Shown piece by piece: positions 1 through 5,253 of a stretch of DNA of 5,253 nucleotides. The notes beneath the pieces were generated by a model. The model made no database searches and had not been told where the DNA came from. It saw only the letters and a program-made list of their open reading frames with translations. The stretch lies in the NCBI GenBank assembly GCA_910579485.1, contig CAJTVO010000180.1, positions 1-5,253 of the forward strand, given 5' to 3'. Made by a program: the position numbers and the translations under genes. The first letter of the stretch is position 1, and each line of letters opens with the position of its first letter. The DNA is from an uncultured Oscillospiraceae bacterium. GTDB taxonomy: Bacteria > Bacillota > Clostridia > Oscillospirales > Oscillospiraceae.

Positions 1-106
1 TTGATTGCTGGTATCTGCAACTTTGACCGCTTTGCTTAATTTCGCAAGAGGTCTAGTCTTTCTTTTGATTCTTTTCTTTGTTCACAAAGAAAAGAATGTC
101 TGCCTC
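1..106. other. Intergenic spacer downstream of gyrA
   Basis: This is the non-coding stretch between the gyrA stop codon and the left edge of the window. It is clearly more AT-rich than the genes. Its only strong structure is the palindrome at 68-97, with a shorter outer inverted repeat AAGAGG (46-51) / CCTCTT (103-108) that touches the gyrA stop codon at 107-109. I see no RNA gene, no convincing promoter and no coding frame with a ribosome binding site in positions 1-61. The neighbouring gene to the left lies outside the window. Confidence 0.7.
62..100 (+). repeat. Palindromic repeat, copy A, just downstream of gyrA
   Basis: The sequence is CTTTTG followed by a perfect 13-bp inverted repeat: ATTCTTTTCTTTG (68-80) pairs with CAAAGAAAAGAAT (85-97) around the loop TTCA. 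It begins 10 bp past the gyrA stop codon on the transcript side. A related element lies on the opposite strand at 4959-4997 and shares CTTTTG, CTTTTC, GTTCAC and GAAAAG in the same order, so I call both members of one dispersed palindromic family. It could end the gyrA transcript as a hairpin, but the stem is AT-rich and no run of U follows on the minus strand (the next bases read CAAAAGAAAG), so it is not a standard intrinsic terminator. The family assignment is inferred from two copies only. Confidence 0.65.
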
Positions 107-2602
107 TTACTCCTCCGTACTCTCTCCGCTCTCCTCCTCCGGCGCGCGGTCGGCCAGGGCGATGGAGATGACCTTGTCGTCCTCCTCCTTGAAGCGCATG
201 ACGATGACGCCCTGGGTGGAGCGGCCGCAGGTCTTGATGGTGTCTACGGCGGTGCGCAGGAGGATGCCCTTTTCCGTCAGGACCATCAGGTCCTCGCTGC
301 CATCCACGACCTTGATGCCCACGACCTTGCCGGTCTTGTCGGTGAGGCCGTAGTTCTTGATGCCAAGGCCGCCCCGGGCGGTGATGCGGTACTCCTCCAC
401 CGGGGTCTGCTTGCCGTAGCCCAGCTCCGTGATGGTGAGGACGTTCTTGCCGGGGACGGCGCGGGCGGCGCCGATCACGTAGTCGCCCTCACGGAGACGG
501 ATGCCGCGGACGCCCATGGAGCCGCGGCCCGTGGGACGGACGTCGGATTCGTCGAAGCAGACGGCGGAGCCGTCGTGGGTGGCGATCAAAATCTTCATGC
601 TGCCGTCGGTCTCGCGGACGGAGATCAGCTCGTCGCCCTCGTCCAGGGTCAGGGCGCGGATGCCGTTGCTGCGGAGGTTCTTCAAGGACTCGCCGGGGAG
701 GCGCTTGACGGTGCCGTTGCGGGTGACCATCACCAGGAAGCGGTCGCCGGTGGAGATATCGTCGGTGTGGATCATGGCGCTGACACGCTCGCCGGGCTCG
801 ATGGGCAGGATGTTCACCAAATTGGTGCCCTTGGCGGTCTTGCCGGAGGCGGGGATCTGGTAGCCCTTCCGGCGGTAGACCCGGCCCATGTTGGTGAAGA
901 AGAGGACGTAGTCGTGGGTGGAGGCCGTGAAGACCGTGTTCACGTTGTCCTCCTCCTTGGTGGACATGGACTTGTTGCCCTTGCCGCCCTTGCCCTGGAG
1001 GCGGTACTCGCTGGCGGGGGTGCGCTTGATATAGCCGCCGTCGGTGAGGGTGTAGACGCACTGCTCCTCTTCGATCAGGTCCTCTACGTCCAGGTCGTCC
1101 TCGTCGAAGCCGATCTCGGTGACGCGGTCGTCGCCGTATTTGCCGGCGATCTCCTGGAGCTCCTCCTTCAGGACCTGCTTGAGGAGGTTTTCATCGGCCA
1201 GGAGCTGCTTGTAGTAGGCGATGCGCTCCTCCAGCTCCTTGTACTCGGCCTCCAGCTTCTCCCGGTTCAGGCCCTGGAGGGCGATGAGGCGCATGTCGCA
1301 GATGGCTTGGGCCTGGACGTCGTCCAGGTTAAAGCGGGTCATCAGGTTTTCCTTGGCGTTGTCGTAGCTGGTGCGGATGATGCGGATGACTTCATCAATG
1401 TTGTCCTGGGCGATGAGCAGGCCCTCGATGAGGTGGGCCCGGTCCTGGACCTTTTTCAGGTCGAAGCGGGTGCGGCGGAGGATGACCTCCTCCTGGTATT
1501 TCAGGTACTCGTCGATGATGTGGCGGAGGGAGAGGATCCTGGGCTGGGACTGGTCGTCTACCAGGGCCAGCATGTTGATGGCGAAGGTGGTCTGGAGCTG
1601 GGTCTGGGCGAAGAGGCGGTTCAGGACCACCTGGGCGTTGGTGTCACGCTTCAGCTCGATGACGATGCGCATACCGTTGCGGTCGGACTCGTCGCGGATG
1701 TCGGAGATGCCCTCCAGACGCTTGTCCTCCACCTGGTCCGCCATGTTCTTGATGAGCATCCGCTTGTTGACCTGGTAGGGGATCTCGGTGATGACGATGC
1801 GGGTGCGGTTCTGGCCGAACTCCTCGAACTCGGCGCGGGCCCGGACCTTGATGTGGCCCCGGCCGGTGGCGTAGGCCTGACGGATGCCCGCGCGGCCCAT
1901 GATGATGCCTTTAGTGGGGAAATCAGGGCCCTTGATGTATTCCATCAGGTCGCTGAGGGTGGCCTCCGGGTTCTCCAGGACGTGGACGCAGGCGCCGATG
2001 ACCTCGCGGAGGTTATGGGGCGGGATGTTGGTGGCCATGCCTACGGCGATGCCCACGGAACCGTTTACCAGGAGATTGGGGAAACGGCTGGGCAGGACGC
2101 GGGGCTCCTTGCGGGATTCGTCGAAGTTGGGGTCCCAGTTGACCGTGTCCTTGTCGATGTCCCGGAGCATCTCGTTGGCCAGCTTGCTCAAGCGGGCTTC
2201 GGTATAGCGGTAGGCCGCGGGGGGGTCGCCATCCACAGAGCCGAAGTTGCCGTGGCCGTCTACCAGCAGGTAGCGGGTGGAGAAATCCTGGGCAAGGCGG
2301 ACCAGGGCGTCGTAGACCGACTGGTCGCCGTGGGGGTGGTAGCGGCCCAGGACGTCACCGACGCAGGTGGCTGACTTTTTGAAGGGCTTGTCGCTGGTCA
2401 GGTTGTCCTCGTACATGGCGTAGAGGATGCGGCGGTGGACGGGCTTGAGACCGTCACGGACGTCGGGCAGGGCGCGGCCCTTGATGACGGACATGGCGTA
2501 CTCAATGAAGGACTGCTTCATCTCCGGCACCAGGGGGGACGTGGTTATCTTTTGATCCGGGTAGCGGATCTCTTCCGGATCGTATTGGGGTTTTTTACTC
2601 AT
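107..2602 (-). CDS. gyrA: DNA gyrase subunit A
   Basis: The 831-residue A subunit of type IIA topoisomerase gyrase binds, cleaves and religates the DNA gate segment and wraps DNA so that the A2B2 enzyme adds negative supercoils. Catalytic Tyr133 with its partner Arg132 lies in the AYRYTEARL segment. The quinolone region around HPHGDQSVYD (89-98) is intact, with Asp98 matching E. coli Asp87 but Gln94 in place of Ser83. The winged-helix/tower region covers about 31-335 and the coiled-coil/exit gate about 340-490. An acidic linker (500-513) leads to six beta-pinwheel blades starting near 514, 562, 619, 667, 719 and 769. The GyrA box reads QGKGGKG (536-542; bases 977-997), close to the QRRGGKG consensus. 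This box and the adjacent gyrB separate it from ParC. The tail is acidic (821-831). The ATG start is preceded by GGGAG six bases upstream, and the N-terminus fits the family. It is the last gene of the operon. Confidence 0.99.
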   Translation of the reverse strand: MSKKPQYDPEEIRYPDQKITTSPLVPEMKQSFIEYAMSVIKGRALPDVRDGLKPVHRRILYAMYEDNLTSDKPFKKSATCVGDVLGRYHPHGDQSVYDALVRLAQDFSTRYLLVDGHGNFGSVDGDPPAAYRYTEARLSKLANEMLRDIDKDTVNWDPNFDESRKEPRVLPSRFPNLLVNGSVGIAVGMATNIPPHNLREVIGACVHVLENPEATLSDLMEYIKGPDFPTKGIIMGRAGIRQAYATGRGHIKVRARAEFEEFGQNRTRIVITEIPYQVNKRMLIKNMADQVEDKRLEGISDIRDESDRNGMRIVIELKRDTNAQVVLNRLFAQTQLQTTFAINMLALVDDQSQPRILSLRHIIDEYLKYQEEVILRRTRFDLKKVQDRAHLIEGLLIAQDNIDEVIRIIRTSYDNAKENLMTRFNLDDVQAQAICDMRLIALQGLNREKLEAEYKELEERIAYYKQLLADENLLKQVLKEELQEIAGKYGDDRVTEIGFDEDDLDVEDLIEEEQCVYTLTDGGYIKRTPASEYRLQGKGGKGNKSMSTKEEDNVNTVFTASTHDYVLFFTNMGRVYRRKGYQIPASGKTAKGTNLVNILPIEPGERVSAMIHTDDISTGDRFLVMVTRNGTVKRLPGESLKNLRSNGIRALTLDEGDELISVRETDGSMKILIATHDGSAVCFDESDVRPTGRGSMGVRGIRLREGDYVIGAARAVPGKNVLTITELGYGKQTPVEEYRITARGGLGIKNYGLTDKTGKVVGIKVVDGSEDLMVLTEKGILLRTAVDTIKTCGRSTQGVIVMRFKEEDDKVISIALADRAPEEESGESTEE

Positions 2603-2650
2603 GGTGTTCTCCCTTGCTGATTTTTAGCGCGTTTGCCGTCTTACTATGGC
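2603..2650. other. gyrB-gyrA intergenic spacer with gyrA ribosome binding site
   Basis: This short gap contains the gyrA Shine-Dalgarno sequence AAGGGAG (minus strand, 2609-2615), six bases before the ATG. I see no hairpin followed by a T run and no good promoter, which fits translation of gyrA from the same transcript as gyrB. Confidence 0.75.
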
Positions 2651-4609
2651 TCAATAATCCAGATTGACGGCGGTCTTGGCTTCTTTTTCGATGAACTCCT
2701 TCCGGGGCTCTACCTTCTCGCCCATGAGGAGGGTGAAGATGGCGTCCGCCTGGACGGCGTCGTCCAACTCGATGCGGCGGAGTGTGCGGCGCTCCGGGTC
2801 CATGGTGGTCTCCCAGAGCTCGTGGGGGTTCATCTCGCCAAGGCCCTTGAAGCGGTTGATCTCGATCTTGGCGTTGGGGTTGTCGCCGCGCATTTCGGAG
2901 GAAATGGCGTCCCGCTCCTCCTCGGAGAAGGCCAGACGGGTATTCTTACCGCGGGTCAGCTTGAAAAGGGGCGGCACGGCGGAATAGACGTAGCCCTGCT
3001 CGATGAGGGGGCGCATGAAGCGGAAGAAAAAGGTCAGAAGCAGGGTGCGGATATGGCTGCCGTCCACGTCGGCATCGGCCATGATAACGACCTTGTGGTA
3101 GCGGAGCTTATTGATATCAAAGTCCTCCCCGATGCCCGCGCCAAGGGCGGTGATGACGGGCTGGAGCTTGTCGTTGCCATAGACCTTGTCTACACGGGCT
3201 TTTTCTACGTTCAGCATCTTGCCCCAGAGAGGCAGGATGGCCTGGAAGCGGGAGTCGCGGCCCTGGGTGGCGGAACCGCCTGCGGAATCGCCCTCGACGA
3301 TGTAGAGCTCCGTCAGCTCGGGGTTGTTTTCGTTGCAGTCACGGAGTTTATCGGGCATGGCCGCGCCGCCAAGAGCGGTCTTGCGGCGGATGGACTCCTT
3401 GGCCTTCCGGGCGGCTTCACGGGCCCGGTTGGCCATCATTGCCTTATCCAGGATCAGGCGGGCGGTTTTGGGGTTCTCCTCCAGGTACTCGGTCAGCTTG
3501 TCGGTTACGATGGCGGCCGTCAGGGTGCGGATGGAGGCGTTGCCAAGCTTGGCCTTGGTCTGGCCCTCGAACTGGGCCTCGGTGAGCTTGACGGAAATAA
3601 CGCAGGTCAGGCCCTCGCGGCAGTCCTCGCCGGAGACCTTGTCGTCACCCTTGATGATATTGTTTTTCTTGCCGTAGTTGTTCAGGACCGTGGTCAGGGC
3701 GCGGCGGAAGCCCTCCTCGTGCATACCGCCCTCGGGGGTACGCACGTCGTTGGCGAAGGAGACGATGGTCTCACTGTAGGAGTCGTTATACTGAAGTGCA
3801 ACTTCTACGGAGGAGTCGTCCTTCATGCCCCGCATGTAGACCACGTCGTCGTGGATGGAGGTCTTGTTCTGGTTCAGCCAGGAGACGTATTCGCGGATGC
3901 CGCCCTCGTAGCACATGGAGTCGGTCTCGTCATGACCCTCCCGCTTGTCGAAGGTGCTGATCTTCAGACCGGCGTTCAGGAACGCCTGCTGCTGCATCCG
4001 GGTGTGGATGATCTCGTAGCTGTAGGTGGTGACGTCGAACATATCCGGGTCGGGCTTGAAGGTGACGATGGTGCCGGTCTTATCGGTGGGGCCGACAATT
4101 TTCATGGGCTGGGTGATGTCGCCACGGGAGAATTTCATCTCATAGATCTGGCCATCCTTATGGACCTGGACCTCCAGCCACTCGGAGAGGGCGTTGACCA
4201 CGCTGGCGCCCACGCCGTGGAGGCCGCCAGAGACCTTATAGCCGCCGCCGCCGAATTTTCCGCCGGCGTGAAGGACGGTGAAGACCACCTCCAGGGCGGG
4301 GAGGCCGGTCTGGGGCTGGATATCTACGGGGATGCCGCGGCCGTTGTCGGTGACGGTGATGGTGTCGCCCTCGTTGATGGTGACGGTGATCTCGTCGCAG
4401 AAGCCGGCCAGGGCTTCGTCGATGGAGTTGTCTACGATCTCATAGACCAGGTGGTGCAGGCCGGACTCGCTGGTGGAGCCGATATACATACCGGGGCGCT
4501 TGCGAACGGCCTCCAGGCCCTCCAGGACCTGGATCTCGCTGCCGCCATAGGCGTGCTCCACGGGAGCGGTGGTCTCGTTCAATTGCTGGTTCGTTTCTTG
4601 CAAAGGCAT
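2651..4609 (-). CDS. gyrB: DNA gyrase subunit B
   Basis: The 652-residue ATPase subunit of gyrase supplies ATP-driven clamp closure and the metal-binding TOPRIM half of the cleavage site. The GHKL ATPase domain comes first: Glu57 (general base) and Asn61 in YEIVDNSIDEA, DNGRGIP (88-94) and the ATP-lid glycines GLHGVG (129-134). The transducer domain carries the switch lysine in QTK (350-352). The TOPRIM domain shows EGDSAGG (439-445) and the DADVD metal site (512-516). The C-terminal segment includes RFKGLGEMNP (586-595). The length is that of the short Gram-positive form, without the E. coli-type insertion. Two drug-contact positions differ from the usual residues: Lys151 at E. coli Arg136 and Trp462 at E. 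coli Lys447. The ATG is preceded by GGAGGT (4619-4624) with nine bases of spacing. The gene lies 17 bp after remB and 48 bp before gyrA. Confidence 0.99.
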   Translation of the reverse strand: MPLQETNQQLNETTAPVEHAYGGSEIQVLEGLEAVRKRPGMYIGSTSESGLHHLVYEIVDNSIDEALAGFCDEITVTINEGDTITVTDNGRGIPVDIQPQTGLPALEVVFTVLHAGGKFGGGGYKVSGGLHGVGASVVNALSEWLEVQVHKDGQIYEMKFSRGDITQPMKIVGPTDKTGTIVTFKPDPDMFDVTTYSYEIIHTRMQQQAFLNAGLKISTFDKREGHDETDSMCYEGGIREYVSWLNQNKTSIHDDVVYMRGMKDDSSVEVALQYNDSYSETIVSFANDVRTPEGGMHEEGFRRALTTVLNNYGKKNNIIKGDDKVSGEDCREGLTCVISVKLTEAQFEGQTKAKLGNASIRTLTAAIVTDKLTEYLEENPKTARLILDKAMMANRAREAARKAKESIRRKTALGGAAMPDKLRDCNENNPELTELYIVEGDSAGGSATQGRDSRFQAILPLWGKMLNVEKARVDKVYGNDKLQPVITALGAGIGEDFDINKLRYHKVVIMADADVDGSHIRTLLLTFFFRFMRPLIEQGYVYSAVPPLFKLTRGKNTRLAFSEEERDAISSEMRGDNPNAKIEINRFKGLGEMNPHELWETTMDPERRTLRRIELDDAVQADAIFTLLMGEKVEPRKEFIEKEAKTAVNLDY

Positions 4610-4618
4610 AGGATAATG

Positions 4619-4624
4619 ACCTCC
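4619..4624 (-). promoter_or_regulatory. gyrB Shine-Dalgarno sequence
   Basis: GGAGGT on the minus strand sits nine bases before the gyrB ATG and begins only two bases after the remB stop codon (TGA, 4627-4629). It fixes the gyrB start at 4609 and makes remB-gyrB translational coupling plausible, although that coupling is an inference. Confidence 0.85.
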
Positions 4625-4626
4625 AG

Positions 4627-4890
4627 TCAGTGTTTACGGATCGATTCCAGCCGCCCCAAGAGGGTCGCTGGAGCCAGGGGGGATATATAAACCCGCTGCC
4701 AGCTGCCGCGTGGACAGCTGACGATCAGGGATTTGGGTAGTTCACCGCTGACGGCGGTAAGCATTCCTTCTTCCTCAGCGGTTTTTAAATAGTTTCTTGT
4801 CGCTTTGGATGTGGTGGCGTTGTCGATATCGAAAATTCCGATGATATCATCGGAGGGGATGGAGATGTTATTGCCAATATGGAGATACAT
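4627..4890 (-). CDS. remB: RemB-family (DUF370, YaaB-like) regulator
   Basis: This 87-residue soluble protein belongs to the DUF370 family. It has the family hallmarks MYLHIGN at the very N-terminus, IIGIFDI (16-22), the SK-TR segment (28-32), LPKS (51-54) and VYISP (67-71). B. subtilis RemB (YaaB, about 81 residues) and the related RemA are linked to control of biofilm matrix genes; RemA is a DNA-binding protein. No target can be read from this window. Position between the usual recF site and gyrB is typical for Bacillota and supports the call. There is no signal peptide or membrane segment. The ATG at 4890 is supported by the conserved family N-terminus rather than by a normally spaced ribosome binding site. 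Codons look somewhat less GC-biased than in the gyr genes. A matrix-control role in this organism is inference only. Confidence 0.93.
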   Translation of the reverse strand: MYLHIGNNISIPSDDIIGIFDIDNATTSKATRNYLKTAEEEGMLTAVSGELPKSLIVSCPRGSWQRVYISPLAPATLLGRLESIRKH

Positions 4891-4921
4891 GGTTGTTTTG
4901 CGGCCCGGCGGGCCGCCCTCC
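4891..4921 (-). promoter_or_regulatory. remB translation start region with hairpin between SD and ATG
   Basis: On the minus strand GGAGG (4917-4921) is the only good Shine-Dalgarno match, but it lies 26 bases before the remB ATG. Seventeen of those bases (4900-4916) form a nearly perfect all-G/C palindrome with arms GCGGCCCG and CGGGCCGC around one central base. In practice this is a seven-pair stem with a three-base loop. If it folds, GGAGG is effectively nine bases from the ATG, a normal spacing. The remaining spacer AAAACAACC holds no alternative site. That the hairpin enables initiation is an inference; it might instead be a protein-binding palindrome or inhibit translation. Confidence 0.6.
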
Positions 4922-4943
4922 GTTTGTTTCTAACAGTTAGATT

Positions 4944-4966
4944 CGCCCCTGCCGGGGACGGGGGCG
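4944..4966. repeat. GC-rich hairpin upstream of remB
   Basis: CGCCCC (4944-4949) pairs with GGGGCG (4961-4966), and the pairing can extend inward by a T-G and a G-C pair. An alternative inner fold pairs CCCC (4946-4949) with GGGG (4954-4957). It abuts the next palindrome at 4966. No T run follows on either strand, so it is not a clear intrinsic terminator. Confidence 0.5.
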
Positions 4967-4997
4967 TACTTTTCGTGTGAACGAAAAGTACCAAAAG
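4959..4997 (-). repeat. Palindromic repeat, copy B, upstream of remB
   Basis: GTACTTTTCGT (4966-4976) pairs perfectly with ACGAAAAGTAC (4981-4991) around a four-base loop GTGA. Read on the minus strand it begins CTTTTGGTAC and aligns with the element at 62-100, sharing CTTTTG, CTTTTC, GTTCAC and GAAAAG in order. The stem differs between the copies by paired changes (A-T to G-C, T-A to A-T), which suggests the fold is maintained. It is about 95 bp upstream of remB and might be part of the operon leader or a dispersed intergenic element. Confidence 0.65.
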
Positions 4998-5001
4998 GTC
5001 A

Positions 5002-5024
5002 CTCAAGGAACGTAGTTCCTTGAG
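5002..5024. repeat. Perfect 10-bp inverted repeat
   Basis: CTCAAGGAAC (5002-5011) pairs with GTTCCTTGAG (5015-5024) around a three-base centre GTA. It is ten bases from the neighbouring palindrome at 4966-4991. The flanks carry no T run next to the stem on either strand, so I do not call a terminator; an operator or part of a compound repeat is possible. Confidence 0.6.
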
Positions 5025-5253
5025 AATCCTCCTTCATTACGGGGGTTATTAGTTGCGCTACGACCTTCGGATATCCAGTCTATCGTCCGTGCTTTGGGCC
5101 GATGCCGGTCCCTACTTCTGCGCACAGTCCTACCGATGGTGCTGGTTGCCTCGCGGCACTCGGCACGAGGGTCTGGCGTAAGGGGTGCGAATCAGAAGAA
5201 TGTACCGTTAGGACGTGTGCCCCTTGCAGGCAGTACCCCTTTGAAAGGCCGGC
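5025..5253. other. Unidentified segment at right edge
   Basis: I do not recognise this stretch as a gene, a tRNA, an rRNA or a known riboswitch. It contains a short tandem CGGCAC (5154-5159 and 5161-5166) inside a CCTCG/CGAGG stem (5149-5153/5166-5170). A possible RNA stem AAGGGGTGCG (5180-5189) with TGTGCCCCTT (5216-5225) includes three G-U pairs if transcribed on the plus strand. A plus-strand frame stays open from 5024 to the window end and a minus-strand frame from 5253 to the stop at 5080-5082. Neither has a ribosome binding site, a recognisable motif or gyr-like codon use. It is cut by the window edge, so its nature cannot be settled here. Confidence 0.4.

Larger units (their letters stand above)
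4891..5253. other. Gene-free region upstream of remB
   Basis: These 363 bases hold no gene I can support. The remB-proximal third (to about 5024) is a succession of inverted repeats: 4900-4916, a small one CTAACAGTTAG at 4930-4940, 4944-4966, 4966-4991 and 5002-5024. The distal part (5025-5253) is unidentified. It should contain the promoter of the remB-gyrB-gyrA operon if that is not farther upstream, but I found no convincing -35/-10 pair on the minus strand. recF, the usual upstream neighbour of remB, is not encoded here in any frame I can recognise. Confidence 0.7.

Noticed and set aside
62..97. The AT-rich hairpin after gyrA as an intrinsic terminator.
   Set aside because: The stem is AT-rich and is followed by CAAAAGAAAG rather than a U run on the gyrA transcript. 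A termination role remains possible but is not shown.
5..2374. A 789-codon plus-strand open frame antisense to gyrA.
   Set aside because: It lies in exact antisense codon register, so it stays open simply because gyrA avoids TTA, CTA and TCA. The product is low-complexity (rich in V, L, D, G, A) with no family motif.
2633..4690. A 685-codon plus-strand open frame antisense to gyrB, running into remB.
   Set aside because: Same cause as the gyrA antisense frame. gyrB is unmistakable on the minus strand and the antisense product matches no known family.
4785..5006. A 73-codon minus-strand frame starting at TTG (5004-5006) and overlapping the remB start.
   Set aside because: It runs through three of the hairpins and into remB in another frame, its start lies inside an inverted repeat, and the protein has no recognisable domain.
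4999..5037. A 12-codon minus-strand mini frame (ATG at 5035-5037) that could be a leader peptide.
   Set aside because: No ribosome binding site precedes the ATG, and the AAGGAGG inside it (5028-5034) has no start codon at a suitable distance downstream.
5040..5075. TAATAA/CTAAT on the minus strand near 5047-5053 as a -10 box for the operon.
   Set aside because: The match to TATAAT is poor and no TTGACA-like box lies 16-18 bases upstream.
5181..5195. GGTGCGAATCA resembles a tRNA T-arm (GGTTCGAATCC).
   Set aside because: No matching acceptor, anticodon or D arm with proper spacing exists on either side, and the key TTC is replaced by TGC.
5080..5253. A minus-strand open frame of 57 codons at the window edge, considered as the end of recF.
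   Set aside because: The translation shows no RecF C-terminal similarity, and it would end about 190 bp before remB.

Overview
The window carries the minus-strand operon remB-gyrB-gyrA, read from right to left, from what is most likely a GC-rich Firmicute of class Clostridia. The best guess is an Oscillospiraceae-type gut anaerobe (Flavonifractor, Lawsonibacter or Intestinimonas-like). This rests on three things: the DUF370/RemB gene directly before gyrB, which is the Bacillota origin-region order; the short Gram-positive form of GyrB; and strongly GC-biased codons. The genus is an inference, not a match.

Layout. Positions 1-106 lie downstream of gyrA and hold a long AT-rich palindrome (68-97) starting 10 bp past the gyrA stop. 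gyrA occupies 107-2602, gyrB 2651-4609 and remB 4627-4890, all on the minus strand. remB and gyrB are separated by 17 bp and gyrB and gyrA by 48 bp, so the three are probably co-transcribed. Positions 4891-5253 contain no gene I can support. They begin with a dense run of hairpins (4900-5024) and continue into a roughly 230-bp segment I cannot identify. recF, which usually sits directly upstream of remB in this gene order, is not present in those 363 bp.

Function. GyrA and GyrB form the A2B2 DNA gyrase that introduces negative supercoils using ATP. RemB is a small DNA-binding-family protein whose relatives regulate matrix genes in Bacillus. Both gyrase subunits look intact, with all catalytic residues present.

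Points of interest. The drug-contact positions of both subunits are non-canonical: Gln at the GyrA Ser83 position, Trp at the GyrB Lys447/Arg position and Lys at the GyrB Arg136 position (E. coli numbering). The remB ribosome binding site is separated from the start codon by a very stable GC hairpin whose folding would restore normal spacing. Two related palindromic repeats with compensating base-pair changes lie at opposite ends of the operon in inverted orientation. I found no convincing previously undescribed multi-gene system here. Most of the window is ordinary core-genome sequence.
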